Of a stretch of 64,000 bases of DNA, positions 45,324-53,994 are shown piece by piece. The notes under the pieces were generated by a model that saw only the letters and a program-made list of their open reading frames with translations, did no database searches and was not told where the DNA came from. How positions within the stretch are numbered: position 1 is the first letter of the stretch; each line of letters starts with the position of its first letter. A program made the translations under genes and the position numbers. Source of the DNA: Acidobacteriota bacterium (GTDB lineage Bacteria; Acidobacteriota; Vicinamibacteria; Vicinamibacterales; SCN-69-37); NCBI GenBank assembly GCA_947467605.1, contig CANIII010000018.1, positions 35,776-99,775 of the forward strand, written 5' to 3'.

Positions 45324-46202
45324 TCAGAACAGCCCTGGCGTGGCGCCGTCGACCACGGCGAGCCACGATCCGTCGGCGCGACGCACCGCATCGAGGTGAT
45401 GCATCGCCACCGCGTTCCAGCCCGAGCGACTGGCGCGGAAGAGCGGACTCTCGTCCAGCTCGCGCTCGCGATACTCGGTCTCGGTGAGTGACTGGATCTC
45501 GAACGCGCGCAGGCAGTGTCCGTAGGTCGGCCACCCATCCTGTGCGGGACGAATGAGACGACCGTCCTCTTCGAGGATGCGACCGCCGGGACGCGTGCGG
45601 GTGCGATTGCCTGGGAACAACGGACTCGACGGATGCGGCGTCCATCCGCCGTCAAGGCGCGGGCTCGAGAACAGTTGCATCTCGTCGAGGCCGCGCTGCG
45701 CGAACATCCACCACCGGTCGTCGTGCCGCACGACCGTGGCGTCGGCGAACGCGCCCGACAGCAACGTCTCGATGCGACGCCAGCGATGCGGAAATGCCTC
45801 CGCCACGTACAGGTGCACCGCGTCGTCCTGGCGCGTTTCCGGAATCATGTAGATGTGGCCGTTCCACGCGACGACCTGCGGATACGACAGATGGAACGCT
45901 TCCCGCAGCACGACCTGCTCGTAGCGCCACGATACGCCGTCGGCGCTCGTCGCGTACGCGATTTCACCGCGCGCGACATCGCAATTCCAGATTTCGAAGA
46001 AGAGGAACCAGCGATCGTCGACGCGACAGAGAAACGGATCGGCGACGGCGCCGCCGCGAATATCGGTGGCGTCGCGTCCCGTCAGCGCAGGACGGCCGTG
46101 CGTCGCGACGGGCGTGAGCGCGGTGAGTGATGGTCCCGCGTAGACATCGATCGCCCATTGCATTCGCCAGTGGGCGCCCGACGTTGTTGCGGGTACGATC
46201 AT
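45324..46202 (-). CDS. Five-bladed beta-propeller protein resembling GINT1 N-terminal domain
   Basis: This 292-aa protein has ADPFLCRVDDRWFLFFEIW, then GEIAYATSADGVSWRYEQVV and FHLSYPQVVAWNGHIYMIPE. These are hallmarks of the propeller domain found in plant glucosamine inositolphosphorylceramide transferase 1 and in bacterial sugar-transferase gene neighbourhoods (GH43/GH32-like fold). In plants it accompanies glycosylation of a lipid. Here it stands alone without the GT64 domain and is co-transcribed with a GT4, suggesting a helper role in glycosylating the cluster's product. That role is inference. Confidence 0.75.
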   Translation of the reverse strand: MIVPATTSGAHWRMQWAIDVYAGPSLTALTPVATHGRPALTGRDATDIRGGAVADPFLCRVDDRWFLFFEIWNCDVARGEIAYATSADGVSWRYEQVVLREAFHLSYPQVVAWNGHIYMIPETRQDDAVHLYVAEAFPHRWRRIETLLSGAFADATVVRHDDRWWMFAQRGLDEMQLFSSPRLDGGWTPHPSSPLFPGNRTRTRPGGRILEEDGRLIRPAQDGWPTYGHCLRAFEIQSLTETEYRERELDESPLFRASRSGWNAVAMHHLDAVRRADGSWLAVVDGATPGLF

Positions 46203-46229
46203 GCATTAAGATTCTCGCATCAAAATGCA
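46202..46229. promoter_or_regulatory. Divergent AT-rich control region with TGCATT/AATGCA dyad
   Basis: The 22-bp gap between divergent starts (46202 minus, 46225 plus) is flanked by TGCATT (46202-46207) and AATGCA (46224-46229), each overlapping a start codon. AT content is clearly above the surroundings, as expected for a shared promoter region. The dyad may be chance. Confidence 0.3.
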
Positions 46230-47214
46230 CACGCCCGTACGCCGCGACTGCTGGGGCGTTTCCGCGTTCTTCGACCCGGCAGGCACGGCGGGATCGCTCG
46301 ATCGACTGAACGCATTCAGCCGCCGCGTGCAGGCGCAAGGCCTCCCGTTGCTCGTCGTCGAACTCGCGTTCGACCAAGCGCCGTTCCGCGTCACCGACGC
46401 GATGGCCACGCGCGTCATCCGTTTCCGATCGCACACGATTCTCTGGCACAAAGAGCGACTGCTCAATCTCGGCATTCGGCACCTGCCGCGCGAGTGCCGC
46501 GTCGTCGCGTGGCTCGATCACGACATCGTGTTCGAACACGACACGTGGATCGACGACACGGTCGCGCAGTTGGCCACGCATGCCGTCGCGCAGCCGTACG
46601 CGCGTGCCGGCTGGGCCGATGCGAGCGGCGCGCCGCCGGCGGCGGATCTGCCGGACGGCGTTGGCGAGGGGCACCAACTGCCGGGCTTCGCCGCGGCGCT
46701 GGCCGCGACCTCCGATCGTCGACGCGCGCTGTCGCACTACCTGCTCCACGGGCACACCGGCTTCGCCTGGGCCGCGCGTCGTGATGTGCTCGATCGCCAC
46801 GGCCTCTACGACCGCGCCATCGTCGGCGGCGGCGACGTGATCAACGCGCACGCGTTCGCGGCCGACGAGGACTTTCTGCGCGGACGCAACCTCTACTGCC
46901 GCGAGCTGGCGCCGCGTGAGCGACAGGCGATCGCCGCCTGGGGCGCCGGCGTCGCGAGTGACACGGGCGGTCGGCTGGCCTTCGCTCCCGGCCGCGTGGT
47001 GCATCAGTTCCACGGACCGACGTCCGCGCGCGGCTATCTCGAGCGCCTCGCGATCCTGCGCGACGCCGACTTCGATCCCGAACACGACATTGCCGCCGAC
47101 GCCCAGGGCTGCTGGCAGTGGAACAGTGACAAGCCCGCTCTGCACCGCCGCGTGCGCGAGTACTTCCATTCGCGCGTCGCCGAACCGGCCGCCACGATCA
47201 CGGATCACGCGTGA
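46225..47214 (+). CDS. GT-A type glycosyltransferase (galactosyltransferase-C-like)
   Basis: This 329-aa protein has VVAWLDHDIVFEHDTWID with an Asp-x-Asp metal site (DHD) after strand 4, LLHGHTGFAWAARRDVLDRH, and VGGGDVINAHAFAADEDFL, followed by VVHQFHGPTSARGYLERLAI. This arrangement (DxD, GGGDxxN, H-FHG..R.Y) fits GT2-like enzymes with a galactosyltransferase C-terminal part. Substrate unknown. It opens the seven-gene plus-strand operon and overlaps the first radical SAM gene by 4 bp. Confidence 0.7.
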   Translation: MHTPVRRDCWGVSAFFDPAGTAGSLDRLNAFSRRVQAQGLPLLVVELAFDQAPFRVTDAMATRVIRFRSHTILWHKERLLNLGIRHLPRECRVVAWLDHDIVFEHDTWIDDTVAQLATHAVAQPYARAGWADASGAPPAADLPDGVGEGHQLPGFAAALAATSDRRRALSHYLLHGHTGFAWAARRDVLDRHGLYDRAIVGGGDVINAHAFAADEDFLRGRNLYCRELAPRERQAIAAWGAGVASDTGGRLAFAPGRVVHQFHGPTSARGYLERLAILRDADFDPEHDIAADAQGCWQWNSDKPALHRRVREYFHSRVAEPAATITDHA

Positions 47215-48497
47215 GCCGCGAACCGTCTTCGAGTTTCTGCGTGCTCCCGTGGATGCATCTGTTCGCGGATGAAGGCGGCGTGATGTACCCATGCTGCCGC
47301 TCGGTGTCGACCAAGAAGCCCAACGTCGACGACGGCGGACGCACGCTGCATGTGTACGACGCGGCGGGCTTCGCACCGGCGTGGAACTCCGGCTACATGC
47401 GCAAGATCCGGCTCGACATGCTGTCGGGCGAGCGTCCGAAGCCCTGCGAGCGCTGCTACATGTACGACGACCTCGGCATGCGCAGCCATCGACAAGAGGC
47501 CAACGACGAGTACCGCGACCGGATCAGCGGCCTGCTCGCCGCCACGGCGCCCGACGGCACCGCGCCGCTCGACCTGCTGTCGGTGGACCTGCGCCTCGGC
47601 AATCTCTGCAATCTCCGCTGCCGCATGTGCTCGCCGCAATCGAGCCGCGCCCTGCTCGGCGAGTTCGCCGAGGCCTACGGCATCCCGGTGACGCACGGCG
47701 CGCTCGAACGGCTGCGGACGATGGACTGGTTCGGCCGTGAGGGATTCTGGGACATCTTCGAACGGCACACGCCGCACATCGAGCGGCTGCACTTCGCGGG
47801 CGGCGAGCCGTTCATGATTCCGCAGATGTTCGACTTCCTCGCCCGCCTCGTGGACCTCGGCCGCGCGTCGTCGATCAGCCTCAGCTACAACACCAACCTC
47901 ACGATGCTGCCCGATCGCGTGTACGACCTCTGGCCGCACTTCCGCCAGGTGCGGATCACCGCGAGCATCGACGGCGCCGACACCATCAACTCGTTCATCC
48001 GCTTTCCGTCCGACTGGACGGCGATCGACACGAACCTGCGGCGGCTCGAGGCCGATGCGGACCGGCTGAACCTGCGCGGCGGCATTGCGTTCAACACGAC
48101 GGTGCAGATCTTCAACGTCATGCGGCTCGAGGCATTACTGACGTACCTGGTCGAGACGAGCCGACTGGCCGAAGCGCCGAACTTGAGCGTGCTGACGCAT
48201 CCGCACCACTTCAACATCCAGGCGCTCCCGCCCGCGCTGAAGCAATTGGCGGCCGAGCGCTTGTCGGCCGCGATGACGCGGCTCGCGCCGCGGTGGCCGG
48301 AACGGTGGCGCGGAGCGGAGCTCGACGGACTGCTCGCGAGCGTGGCGGGCATCACGACGCACATGATGGCGAAGGACGAAACCGCGCGCTTGCCAGAGTT
48401 CCGTCGCTGGACCGCGATCCAGGACGCGCAGCGCGGTCAGCGCACGATCGACGTGCTGCCGGAACTGGCGCCGATCTGGGCCACAGACCCGTCATGA
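47211..48497 (+). CDS. Radical SAM protein with N-terminal twitch domain (first of tandem pair)
   Basis: This 428-aa protein has an N-terminal twitch-like domain with cysteines C10 (FCVLPWMHLF), C28/C29 (VMYPCCRS) and C79/C82 (PKPCERCYM) that could hold an auxiliary Fe-S cluster. The radical SAM core follows with LGNLCNLRCRMCSP (C133, C137, C140) and the downstream LHFAGGEPFMIPQMFDFLA (GGE motif). The layout matches the twitch-domain-containing radical SAM family, whose members often sit in polysaccharide or secondary-metabolite loci; their reactions are mostly unknown. It overlaps both neighbours by 4 bp. It has a close paralogue next door. Confidence 0.88.
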   Translation: MSREPSSSFCVLPWMHLFADEGGVMYPCCRSVSTKKPNVDDGGRTLHVYDAAGFAPAWNSGYMRKIRLDMLSGERPKPCERCYMYDDLGMRSHRQEANDEYRDRISGLLAATAPDGTAPLDLLSVDLRLGNLCNLRCRMCSPQSSRALLGEFAEAYGIPVTHGALERLRTMDWFGREGFWDIFERHTPHIERLHFAGGEPFMIPQMFDFLARLVDLGRASSISLSYNTNLTMLPDRVYDLWPHFRQVRITASIDGADTINSFIRFPSDWTAIDTNLRRLEADADRLNLRGGIAFNTTVQIFNVMRLEALLTYLVETSRLAEAPNLSVLTHPHHFNIQALPPALKQLAAERLSAAMTRLAPRWPERWRGAELDGLLASVAGITTHMMAKDETARLPEFRRWTAIQDAQRGQRTIDVLPELAPIWATDPS

Positions 48498-49804
48498 GCG
48501 ATCCGGCGCATCCGCCCTCGCCCACGTACTGCGTCATCCCGTGGACGCACGTCTTCGCCGACGAGCAGGGACAGATGCGCCCGTGTTGCATGGCCATCGG
48601 CGATCGCTCGCGCGCCAATACCGACGCCGACGGACGGCCGCACGAGGTCGGACGTCCCGGTGGCATCACCGACGGCTGGAACTCGGCGTTCATGCGCGAT
48701 CTGCGGCACGACATGCTCGCGGGCCGCCGCCCTGACGTGTGCACGCAGTGCTTCTCGGAAGAGGACCTCGGCATCCGCAGCTACCGGCAGGACGCGAACG
48801 TCACGCTCGGCGCGCACATCACCGGCGCGCTCGCCGCCACGGCGCCCGACGGCACGGTGCCGACCACCGCAATTCGCAGCGCCGACTTCCGCCTCGGCAA
48901 CCAGTGCAACCTGCGGTGCCGCATGTGCTCGCCGATGTCGAGCAAGCTCCTGATCCCGGAGTGGCGCACGATGTTCGGGCTGGCCGACGATGACCCGCGC
49001 ATGACGGCGCTCGAACGGATCAACTGGTTCGACTCGGACGCGTTCTGGGACAACTGCGTCGCGCTGATTCCGCAACTCGAGAAACTGCATTTCGCGGGCG
49101 GCGAGCCGCTGATCATCCCGCGCGCGCTCGATTTTCTGGCACAGGTGATCGCCGCCGGTCGCGCACAGGACATCGTCCTCAGCTACGTCACGAACCTGAC
49201 CACGCTGCCCGATCGCGTCACGACCCTGTGGCCGGCGTTCCGCGAGGTCAAGCTCGTCGTGAGCCTCGACGGCTACGACGCGCTCAACACGTTCATCCGG
49301 TTCCCGGCCAACTGGCAGCGGATCGACACGCACCTGCGCGCGCTCATCGAGCGATCCGCCGACTACAACTGCACGAAGATCACCGTCAACACGACCGTGC
49401 AGGCCTACAACGTGCTGCACCTCGCGGAGCTCTTCGAATACCTTTTCGCGCGCACGGCGCCCAACGTCGTGCCCTACCCGCGGCTCACGTTGTTGTCGTG
49501 GCCGAGCGCGCTCAGCGTGTGCGTGCTGCCGGCCGACATCAAAGCGCTGGCCGCCGAGCGGCTCCGCGCCTTCGTGGATCGCTGGAACGGCCGCTGGCCG
49601 GTCGAGGGCGCGGAACTCGAGCGCTTCACGTCGGCCATCGACGGCATCATCACGCACATGCGCGGGTCGGACACCTCCAGCGAACTCCCGGAGTTCGTGC
49701 GGCGGACCCGGGCGTTCGACGCCGCGCGCGGACAGGACATTCGCGTGATCCTGCCGGAGTTCGCTCCACTGTTCGACGAACTGCCGCGGACCGCCGGCGC
49801 GTAG
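48494..49804 (+). CDS. Radical SAM protein with N-terminal twitch domain (second of tandem pair)
   Basis: This 436-aa protein starts at the ATG at 48494, overlapping the previous stop. It is a clear paralogue of the preceding gene: YCVIPWTHVFADEQGQMRPC (C13, C31/C32), DVCTQCFSEEDLGIRSYRQD (C83, C86), LGNQCNLRCRMCSP (C138, C142, C145) and LHFAGGEPLIIPRALDFLA. All cluster cysteines are conserved in both copies, so each could be active. Possible roles are C-C or C-S bond chemistry, epimerisation or methylene insertion on the product or a sugar; nothing in the sequence chooses. Downstream is the AT-DH gene, 5 bp away. Confidence 0.88.
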   Translation: MSDPAHPPSPTYCVIPWTHVFADEQGQMRPCCMAIGDRSRANTDADGRPHEVGRPGGITDGWNSAFMRDLRHDMLAGRRPDVCTQCFSEEDLGIRSYRQDANVTLGAHITGALAATAPDGTVPTTAIRSADFRLGNQCNLRCRMCSPMSSKLLIPEWRTMFGLADDDPRMTALERINWFDSDAFWDNCVALIPQLEKLHFAGGEPLIIPRALDFLAQVIAAGRAQDIVLSYVTNLTTLPDRVTTLWPAFREVKLVVSLDGYDALNTFIRFPANWQRIDTHLRALIERSADYNCTKITVNTTVQAYNVLHLAELFEYLFARTAPNVVPYPRLTLLSWPSALSVCVLPADIKALAAERLRAFVDRWNGRWPVEGAELERFTSAIDGIITHMRGSDTSSELPEFVRRTRAFDAARGQDIRVILPEFAPLFDELPRTAGA

Positions 49805-49809
49805 GACCG

Positions 49810-52437
49810 ATGGCCGGGCTCGTCTCTCGGGTGTTTCTGTTCGCCGGTCACGACCGCGCGGCGCTCATCACCGCCCTGCACCGCGCGCACGCGACGCCGC
49901 TCGACGCGCTACTGGCCGCGCACCGCGGCGCTCCGGCGCCGACCGGCGCCGAGCGACTCGCGATCATCACGGAACCTCGCGAGCTGCACGCGCGCCTCGC
50001 GTTCGCCATCGAGCGATTGCCGGCGCTGACGAACGCGCGATTCGTGTCGCGGCCGCATGGCCTGTATTGCACGAGCGGCGCCGCACCCGGCCGCGTGGCG
50101 TTTCTGTTTCCCGGGCAGGGATCCGAACACGTCGGCATGTTGCGCGTGCTGCGGACGCGCGTGGCCGGCGTCCGCCGGTGGTTCGATCTGCTCGACGCAG
50201 CCGCGGAGGAGTACGGCGGCGCCCCGCTGACACCGCTGATCGACGTCGACGCGGCGGGGCGTGACCCGCGCGAGGTCTCGAGCCGCGGCGGCCTGTTCGA
50301 CATGGCGCGCGGCGGCCAACTCGGCACGGCCGCGGATCTCGCGATGCATGACGTCGTGCAGGCGCTCGGCCTCCGCGCGGATGTCTACCTCGGACACAGC
50401 AACGGCGAACATGCCGCCGTGATGGCCGCCGGGGTCGCTCACCTCGACGACCAGAACGCGCTCTGTCGATGGTGCGCGCGCGTGGCGCAGGCGGGCGCAC
50501 GTCAACCGGCGCCGCGCGAACCTGAACGGCTGATCGCCGTCAGCCTGCCGCGCGCGGATCGACTGCCGGCCGTGCTGGCGTCCGCGCAACGCGCGGGCGC
50601 GTGCTATCTGGCGATGGACAACTGCCCGACACAAATCGTCTTCGGAGGCCGCCAGACCGCCGTCGATACGGCGTCGCGCGAGATCCTGTCCGCCGGCGGC
50701 CTCGTGCTGCCGCTGCCCTTTGCGCGCGCGTACCATACGCCGCTCTTCGCCGACTGGGCCGCGGTCTTCGACGCGCACTATGCCGAACTCACCCTCGGCG
50801 TCGGCCACGCGCCGGTCGTGTCGTGCTCCACGACGGAACCGTTCCCGGACGATGCCGCGGGCATCCGCCGTGTGATGGTCGGCCAATGGACCGAGCCCGT
50901 GCGGTTCACGGACACGATCCGTACTCTGCACGCGTCCGGCGTGCGGACCTTCATCGAGGTCGGGCCGGAGAGCCGGCTCACGACATTTGTCGCCGACATC
51001 CTGCGTGGCCGACCGCACGTCGCCGTCAGCACATCGTCGACCACCCGCGGGGAACTGGAACAACTGGCGCACCTCTTCGGCGAGCTCTTTGTCGCCGGCC
51101 TCGATGTGGATCCGGAACGTCTCGCGCGACTGGCCGGCGAAGACGTGCCGCCGCTCGTGCCTGGCGTGCCGAGCATGCCGGGCAGGGACGTGCGGCAGAT
51201 CGCGGCCGGCATCCATGCCGGGTTGATCGCGGAAGCGCAGGCCCAGCTCGAGCGTATCGCCTCGGCCATGCGCGCCCGCGCGGCGGCCGGGCCCGTGGGC
51301 GGCGCCGACGCGTCGCCGCTGCTCCAGACCATCGACGTGCTGACGCCCACCACACTCGCGGCCACGCGGACGTTCTCGCGACAGCAGGACCCGGTGGTTG
51401 ACGACCACGCCCTCGGCCGCCGCGATGCGGGATGGCCGGGCGATCCGCTCCCGGTGCTCCCGTTCACGCTCTCGCTGGAACTGCTCGCCGAAGGGGCACG
51501 ACGCCTCACCGGCGAACGGCCCTGCGAGATGCTCGACGTGCGCGGCTCGCGCTGGCTCGCGCTCGACGGCGGCACGCTGAGCGTGACCGTCAGCGCACAG
51601 CGCGAAGGCGACCGTGCGCGCGTGCGGCTGATCGATACGCGCACGCCGGCGGATGTGGCCTTCGAGGCGACGGTCACCTCGGCACCGACGAGCGCCGACG
51701 CGATCGACATCACGATGGACCCGGACGCCATCGCGCCGTCGCGATGGGACGCGCCGGCCTTCTACGAGCGCTACGCATTCCACGGCCCGGGCTTTCGCGG
51801 CATCTCGCGCGTCACGGCCGTCGGCCCGTCGAGCATCGAGGCCGAATTGCACGCCACCGACAATCCCGGATGGCCGTTGTCGCAGATGACGGTGGACCCG
51901 GCGATGCTCGACTGTGCCGGCCAACTCGTGGCATTCTGGCTCCTCGAACAGGAGGCACGGTCCCCGACGTTCGGCATCTTCCCGTTTTCCGCGCGTCGCG
52001 TGACGATCGCGCGTGAGCCGGTGCCGGCCGGCACACGGGTCCGCTGCCGCGGCAACATCCGGTTCGACCGCCTGACCACGATGGCGAGTTTCGTCTTTGA
52101 AACCGAAGACGGCGCCCGCATCGCGGCCATCGACGGCCTGGCACAGCGACTGATCGCGTTCCCCACATGGCTGGCGCATCGTCTCTTCGGTCGCAGCGGT
52201 CCGCAGGGATCGGCGCCGCGCTCCGGGTTCGGATCAGCGCCGGCTGACGATCTCGAATTGCTGACCGGCAGCTGGGGCATCTGGGGACGCGCGCTCGCGC
52301 ATCTGTGTGTGAGCGCGGCGGATCTGGATCGGTGGCGCGCCATCAGCGATCCCGACGCGCGCGCGTCGTGGTTGCTCGCGCGCGTGCCGGCCACGACGAA
52401 CGACAGGACCGACGCAGGAAACGGAGTACACGGGTGA
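49810..52437 (+). CDS. AT - DH protein with truncated PPTase-like tail (PUFA-synthase type)
   Basis: The protein is 875 aa from the ATG at 49810. The acyltransferase (about 95-400) has FLFPGQGSEHVGM and GHSNGEHAAVMAAG (Ser about 197; Asn replaces the usual hydrophobic residue). The double-hotdog dehydratase (about 510-790) keeps catalytic residues H533 (VVDDHALG...LP) and D701/Q705 (MLDCAGQ), so it is probably active. The tail (about 800-875) reads LAHLCVSAADLDRWRAI and ASWLLARVP. This is the start of a PPTase domain that, in related proteins, would continue with AAKDAVR, but the gene stops there. It likely supplies DH and AT in trans to the NMO-KS-AT-ACP-KR synthase. Confidence 0.85.
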   Translation: MAGLVSRVFLFAGHDRAALITALHRAHATPLDALLAAHRGAPAPTGAERLAIITEPRELHARLAFAIERLPALTNARFVSRPHGLYCTSGAAPGRVAFLFPGQGSEHVGMLRVLRTRVAGVRRWFDLLDAAAEEYGGAPLTPLIDVDAAGRDPREVSSRGGLFDMARGGQLGTAADLAMHDVVQALGLRADVYLGHSNGEHAAVMAAGVAHLDDQNALCRWCARVAQAGARQPAPREPERLIAVSLPRADRLPAVLASAQRAGACYLAMDNCPTQIVFGGRQTAVDTASREILSAGGLVLPLPFARAYHTPLFADWAAVFDAHYAELTLGVGHAPVVSCSTTEPFPDDAAGIRRVMVGQWTEPVRFTDTIRTLHASGVRTFIEVGPESRLTTFVADILRGRPHVAVSTSSTTRGELEQLAHLFGELFVAGLDVDPERLARLAGEDVPPLVPGVPSMPGRDVRQIAAGIHAGLIAEAQAQLERIASAMRARAAAGPVGGADASPLLQTIDVLTPTTLAATRTFSRQQDPVVDDHALGRRDAGWPGDPLPVLPFTLSLELLAEGARRLTGERPCEMLDVRGSRWLALDGGTLSVTVSAQREGDRARVRLIDTRTPADVAFEATVTSAPTSADAIDITMDPDAIAPSRWDAPAFYERYAFHGPGFRGISRVTAVGPSSIEAELHATDNPGWPLSQMTVDPAMLDCAGQLVAFWLLEQEARSPTFGIFPFSARRVTIAREPVPAGTRVRCRGNIRFDRLTTMASFVFETEDGARIAAIDGLAQRLIAFPTWLAHRLFGRSGPQGSAPRSGFGSAPADDLELLTGSWGIWGRALAHLCVSAADLDRWRAISDPDARASWLLARVPATTNDRTDAGNGVHG

Positions 52438-52739
52438 GCAGCAAGACAGGCGCAGAAGTGTGGACCGACATCACGGCAGTCGTCACCGACATGCTGTCCG
52501 AGCGCGGCGAAGTGGCCGGGCCGATGTCGAACGCCACGACGATCAACGCGGATCTCGGCATCTCGTCGGTGGAAGCCATCCACCTGATGATCCTGCTCGA
52601 AGACAAAGTCGGCGTCCCGCTCAGCTTTCAGGATCTCGCGGTGCGCGACGGCGAATACGCGACCGACCTGACGCTCGGCGAGATGCACGTGTTCGTCTGC
52701 GGCGTGCTCGGCGTGCCGCCCTCCACCACCGGATCCTGA
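52434..52739 (+). CDS. Free-standing acyl carrier protein
   Basis: This 101-aa protein has the GTG start at 52434 overlapping the AT-DH stop (GTGA) and GGAG about 8 nt upstream. INADLGISSVEAIHLMILLE is the phosphopantetheine site (Ser 45), followed by the acidic recognition helix (EDKVGVPLSF). It is larger than a primary fatty-acid ACP and lies between the AT-DH and glycosyltransferase genes, so it serves the cluster, for example in starter-unit or acyl shuttling. Confidence 0.88.
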   Translation: MSSKTGAEVWTDITAVVTDMLSERGEVAGPMSNATTINADLGISSVEAIHLMILLEDKVGVPLSFQDLAVRDGEYATDLTLGEMHVFVCGVLGVPPSTTGS

Positions 52740-52742
52740 CGC

Positions 52743-53993
52743 GTGCGCTGCACGATCATCGCGATCGGTTCGCGCGGCGATGTCCAGCCGCTGATCGCCC
52801 TCGGCGTCGGTCTCAAGGCCGCCGGGGTGACCGTGCGGCTGGCCACACACGCCGACTTCGCCGACGCGGTGCGGGCGCAGGCGCTCGAGTACTTTCCGCT
52901 CGAAGGCCACGCGGCGGCGTTCTTCAGCGGCCCGGCCGGCGATGCGTTTCGTGAAACCGTCCGGCGGCCCGAGCAGTTCCGTCGCCTCTTCGACAACTAC
53001 CTGTCGGTCTTTCTGAATCGTTTTCTCGCCGACGTCTGGGACGCCTGCCGCGACGCCGACGTGATCCTGTCGTGGAGTCGCTGCGCGCCCGCGCTCGCCG
53101 AGCGCCTGCGCGTGCCGGTATTCGTCGTCGCGCTCAACCCGGTGCTGCATCTGCCGACCGCGGCGTTTCCCAATCCCTTCCAGGGCTCGGACGTCTCGGA
53201 TCCCGCGACGAACTGGCGCACGTGGCGACTCGCGCTGCCGGCCTTGCGCATCGGCGAACGGCAGGTGGACGAGTGGCAGCAGAAAGCGCTGGGCCTGCCG
53301 CCGTTGCGCTGGCGCCGGGACCTTCGTCACCTGCGTCAGTTGCCGCACTTGCTTGGCTACAGCACCGCGGTGCTGCCGCGTCCCGACGACTGGCCGTCGA
53401 CGGCACACGTGACGGGGTACTGGTTCCTCGACGCCAACACGGATCACTACCAGCCGGGCGATGCGCTGCGCGCGTTTCTCGACGCGGGTGAGCCGCCGGT
53501 CGCCATCGGCTTCAGCAGCCAGGTCGGCAAGAACGCCGCCGCGATCACCGAAGCCGTCGTCGAGGCCGTGGCCGACGCAGGCGTGCGCGCGCTGCTGATC
53601 ACGGGTTTTGGCGGCATCAAGCGCGCCGACTTCCCGGGCAACATGCTGCCGGTGGCCACCGTGCCGTACGAATGGATGCTGCCGCGCGTCAGCGCGCTCG
53701 TGCACCATGGCGGCGCCGGCTCCACCGCCTCAGCGCTGCGGTTCGGCGTGCCGAACGGCGCAGTGACCTTCGGATTCGATCAACCGCTGTGGGGACAACG
53801 GATCCAGGCCATCGGCGCAGGTCCCGCGCCGATCGCTGCCTCCACACTGACCACCGCCTCGCTCAGCCACATGCTGCGCGAGCTCACCACGAACCAGGCC
53901 CTGCGCGCCGGGGCGGAAGCGGTCGGCCGCCAACTGCGCAGCGAAGACGGCATCGCCTCGGCCGTGTCCACGATCCTCGCCGCGGTGGGCTGA
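52743..53993 (+). CDS. GT1 glycosyltransferase (sterol/macrolide type), copy 1
   Basis: This 416-aa GT-B enzyme has a GTG start at 52743, 3 bp after the ACP stop. The N-terminus IIAIGSRGDVQPLIALGVGL is the GSRGDVQP motif of UDP-sugar sterol and macrolide glucosyltransferases. The donor site is in the C-terminal half with SALVHHGGAGSTASALRFGV and FGFDQPLWGQR. It is an inverting transferase expected to glycosylate a lipophilic aglycone, a good fit for the PKS/NRPS product. Its closest relative in the window is the next gene. Confidence 0.92.
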   Translation: MRCTIIAIGSRGDVQPLIALGVGLKAAGVTVRLATHADFADAVRAQALEYFPLEGHAAAFFSGPAGDAFRETVRRPEQFRRLFDNYLSVFLNRFLADVWDACRDADVILSWSRCAPALAERLRVPVFVVALNPVLHLPTAAFPNPFQGSDVSDPATNWRTWRLALPALRIGERQVDEWQQKALGLPPLRWRRDLRHLRQLPHLLGYSTAVLPRPDDWPSTAHVTGYWFLDANTDHYQPGDALRAFLDAGEPPVAIGFSSQVGKNAAAITEAVVEAVADAGVRALLITGFGGIKRADFPGNMLPVATVPYEWMLPRVSALVHHGGAGSTASALRFGVPNGAVTFGFDQPLWGQRIQAIGAGPAPIAASTLTTASLSHMLRELTTNQALRAGAEAVGRQLRSEDGIASAVSTILAAVG

Positions 53994-53994
53994 C

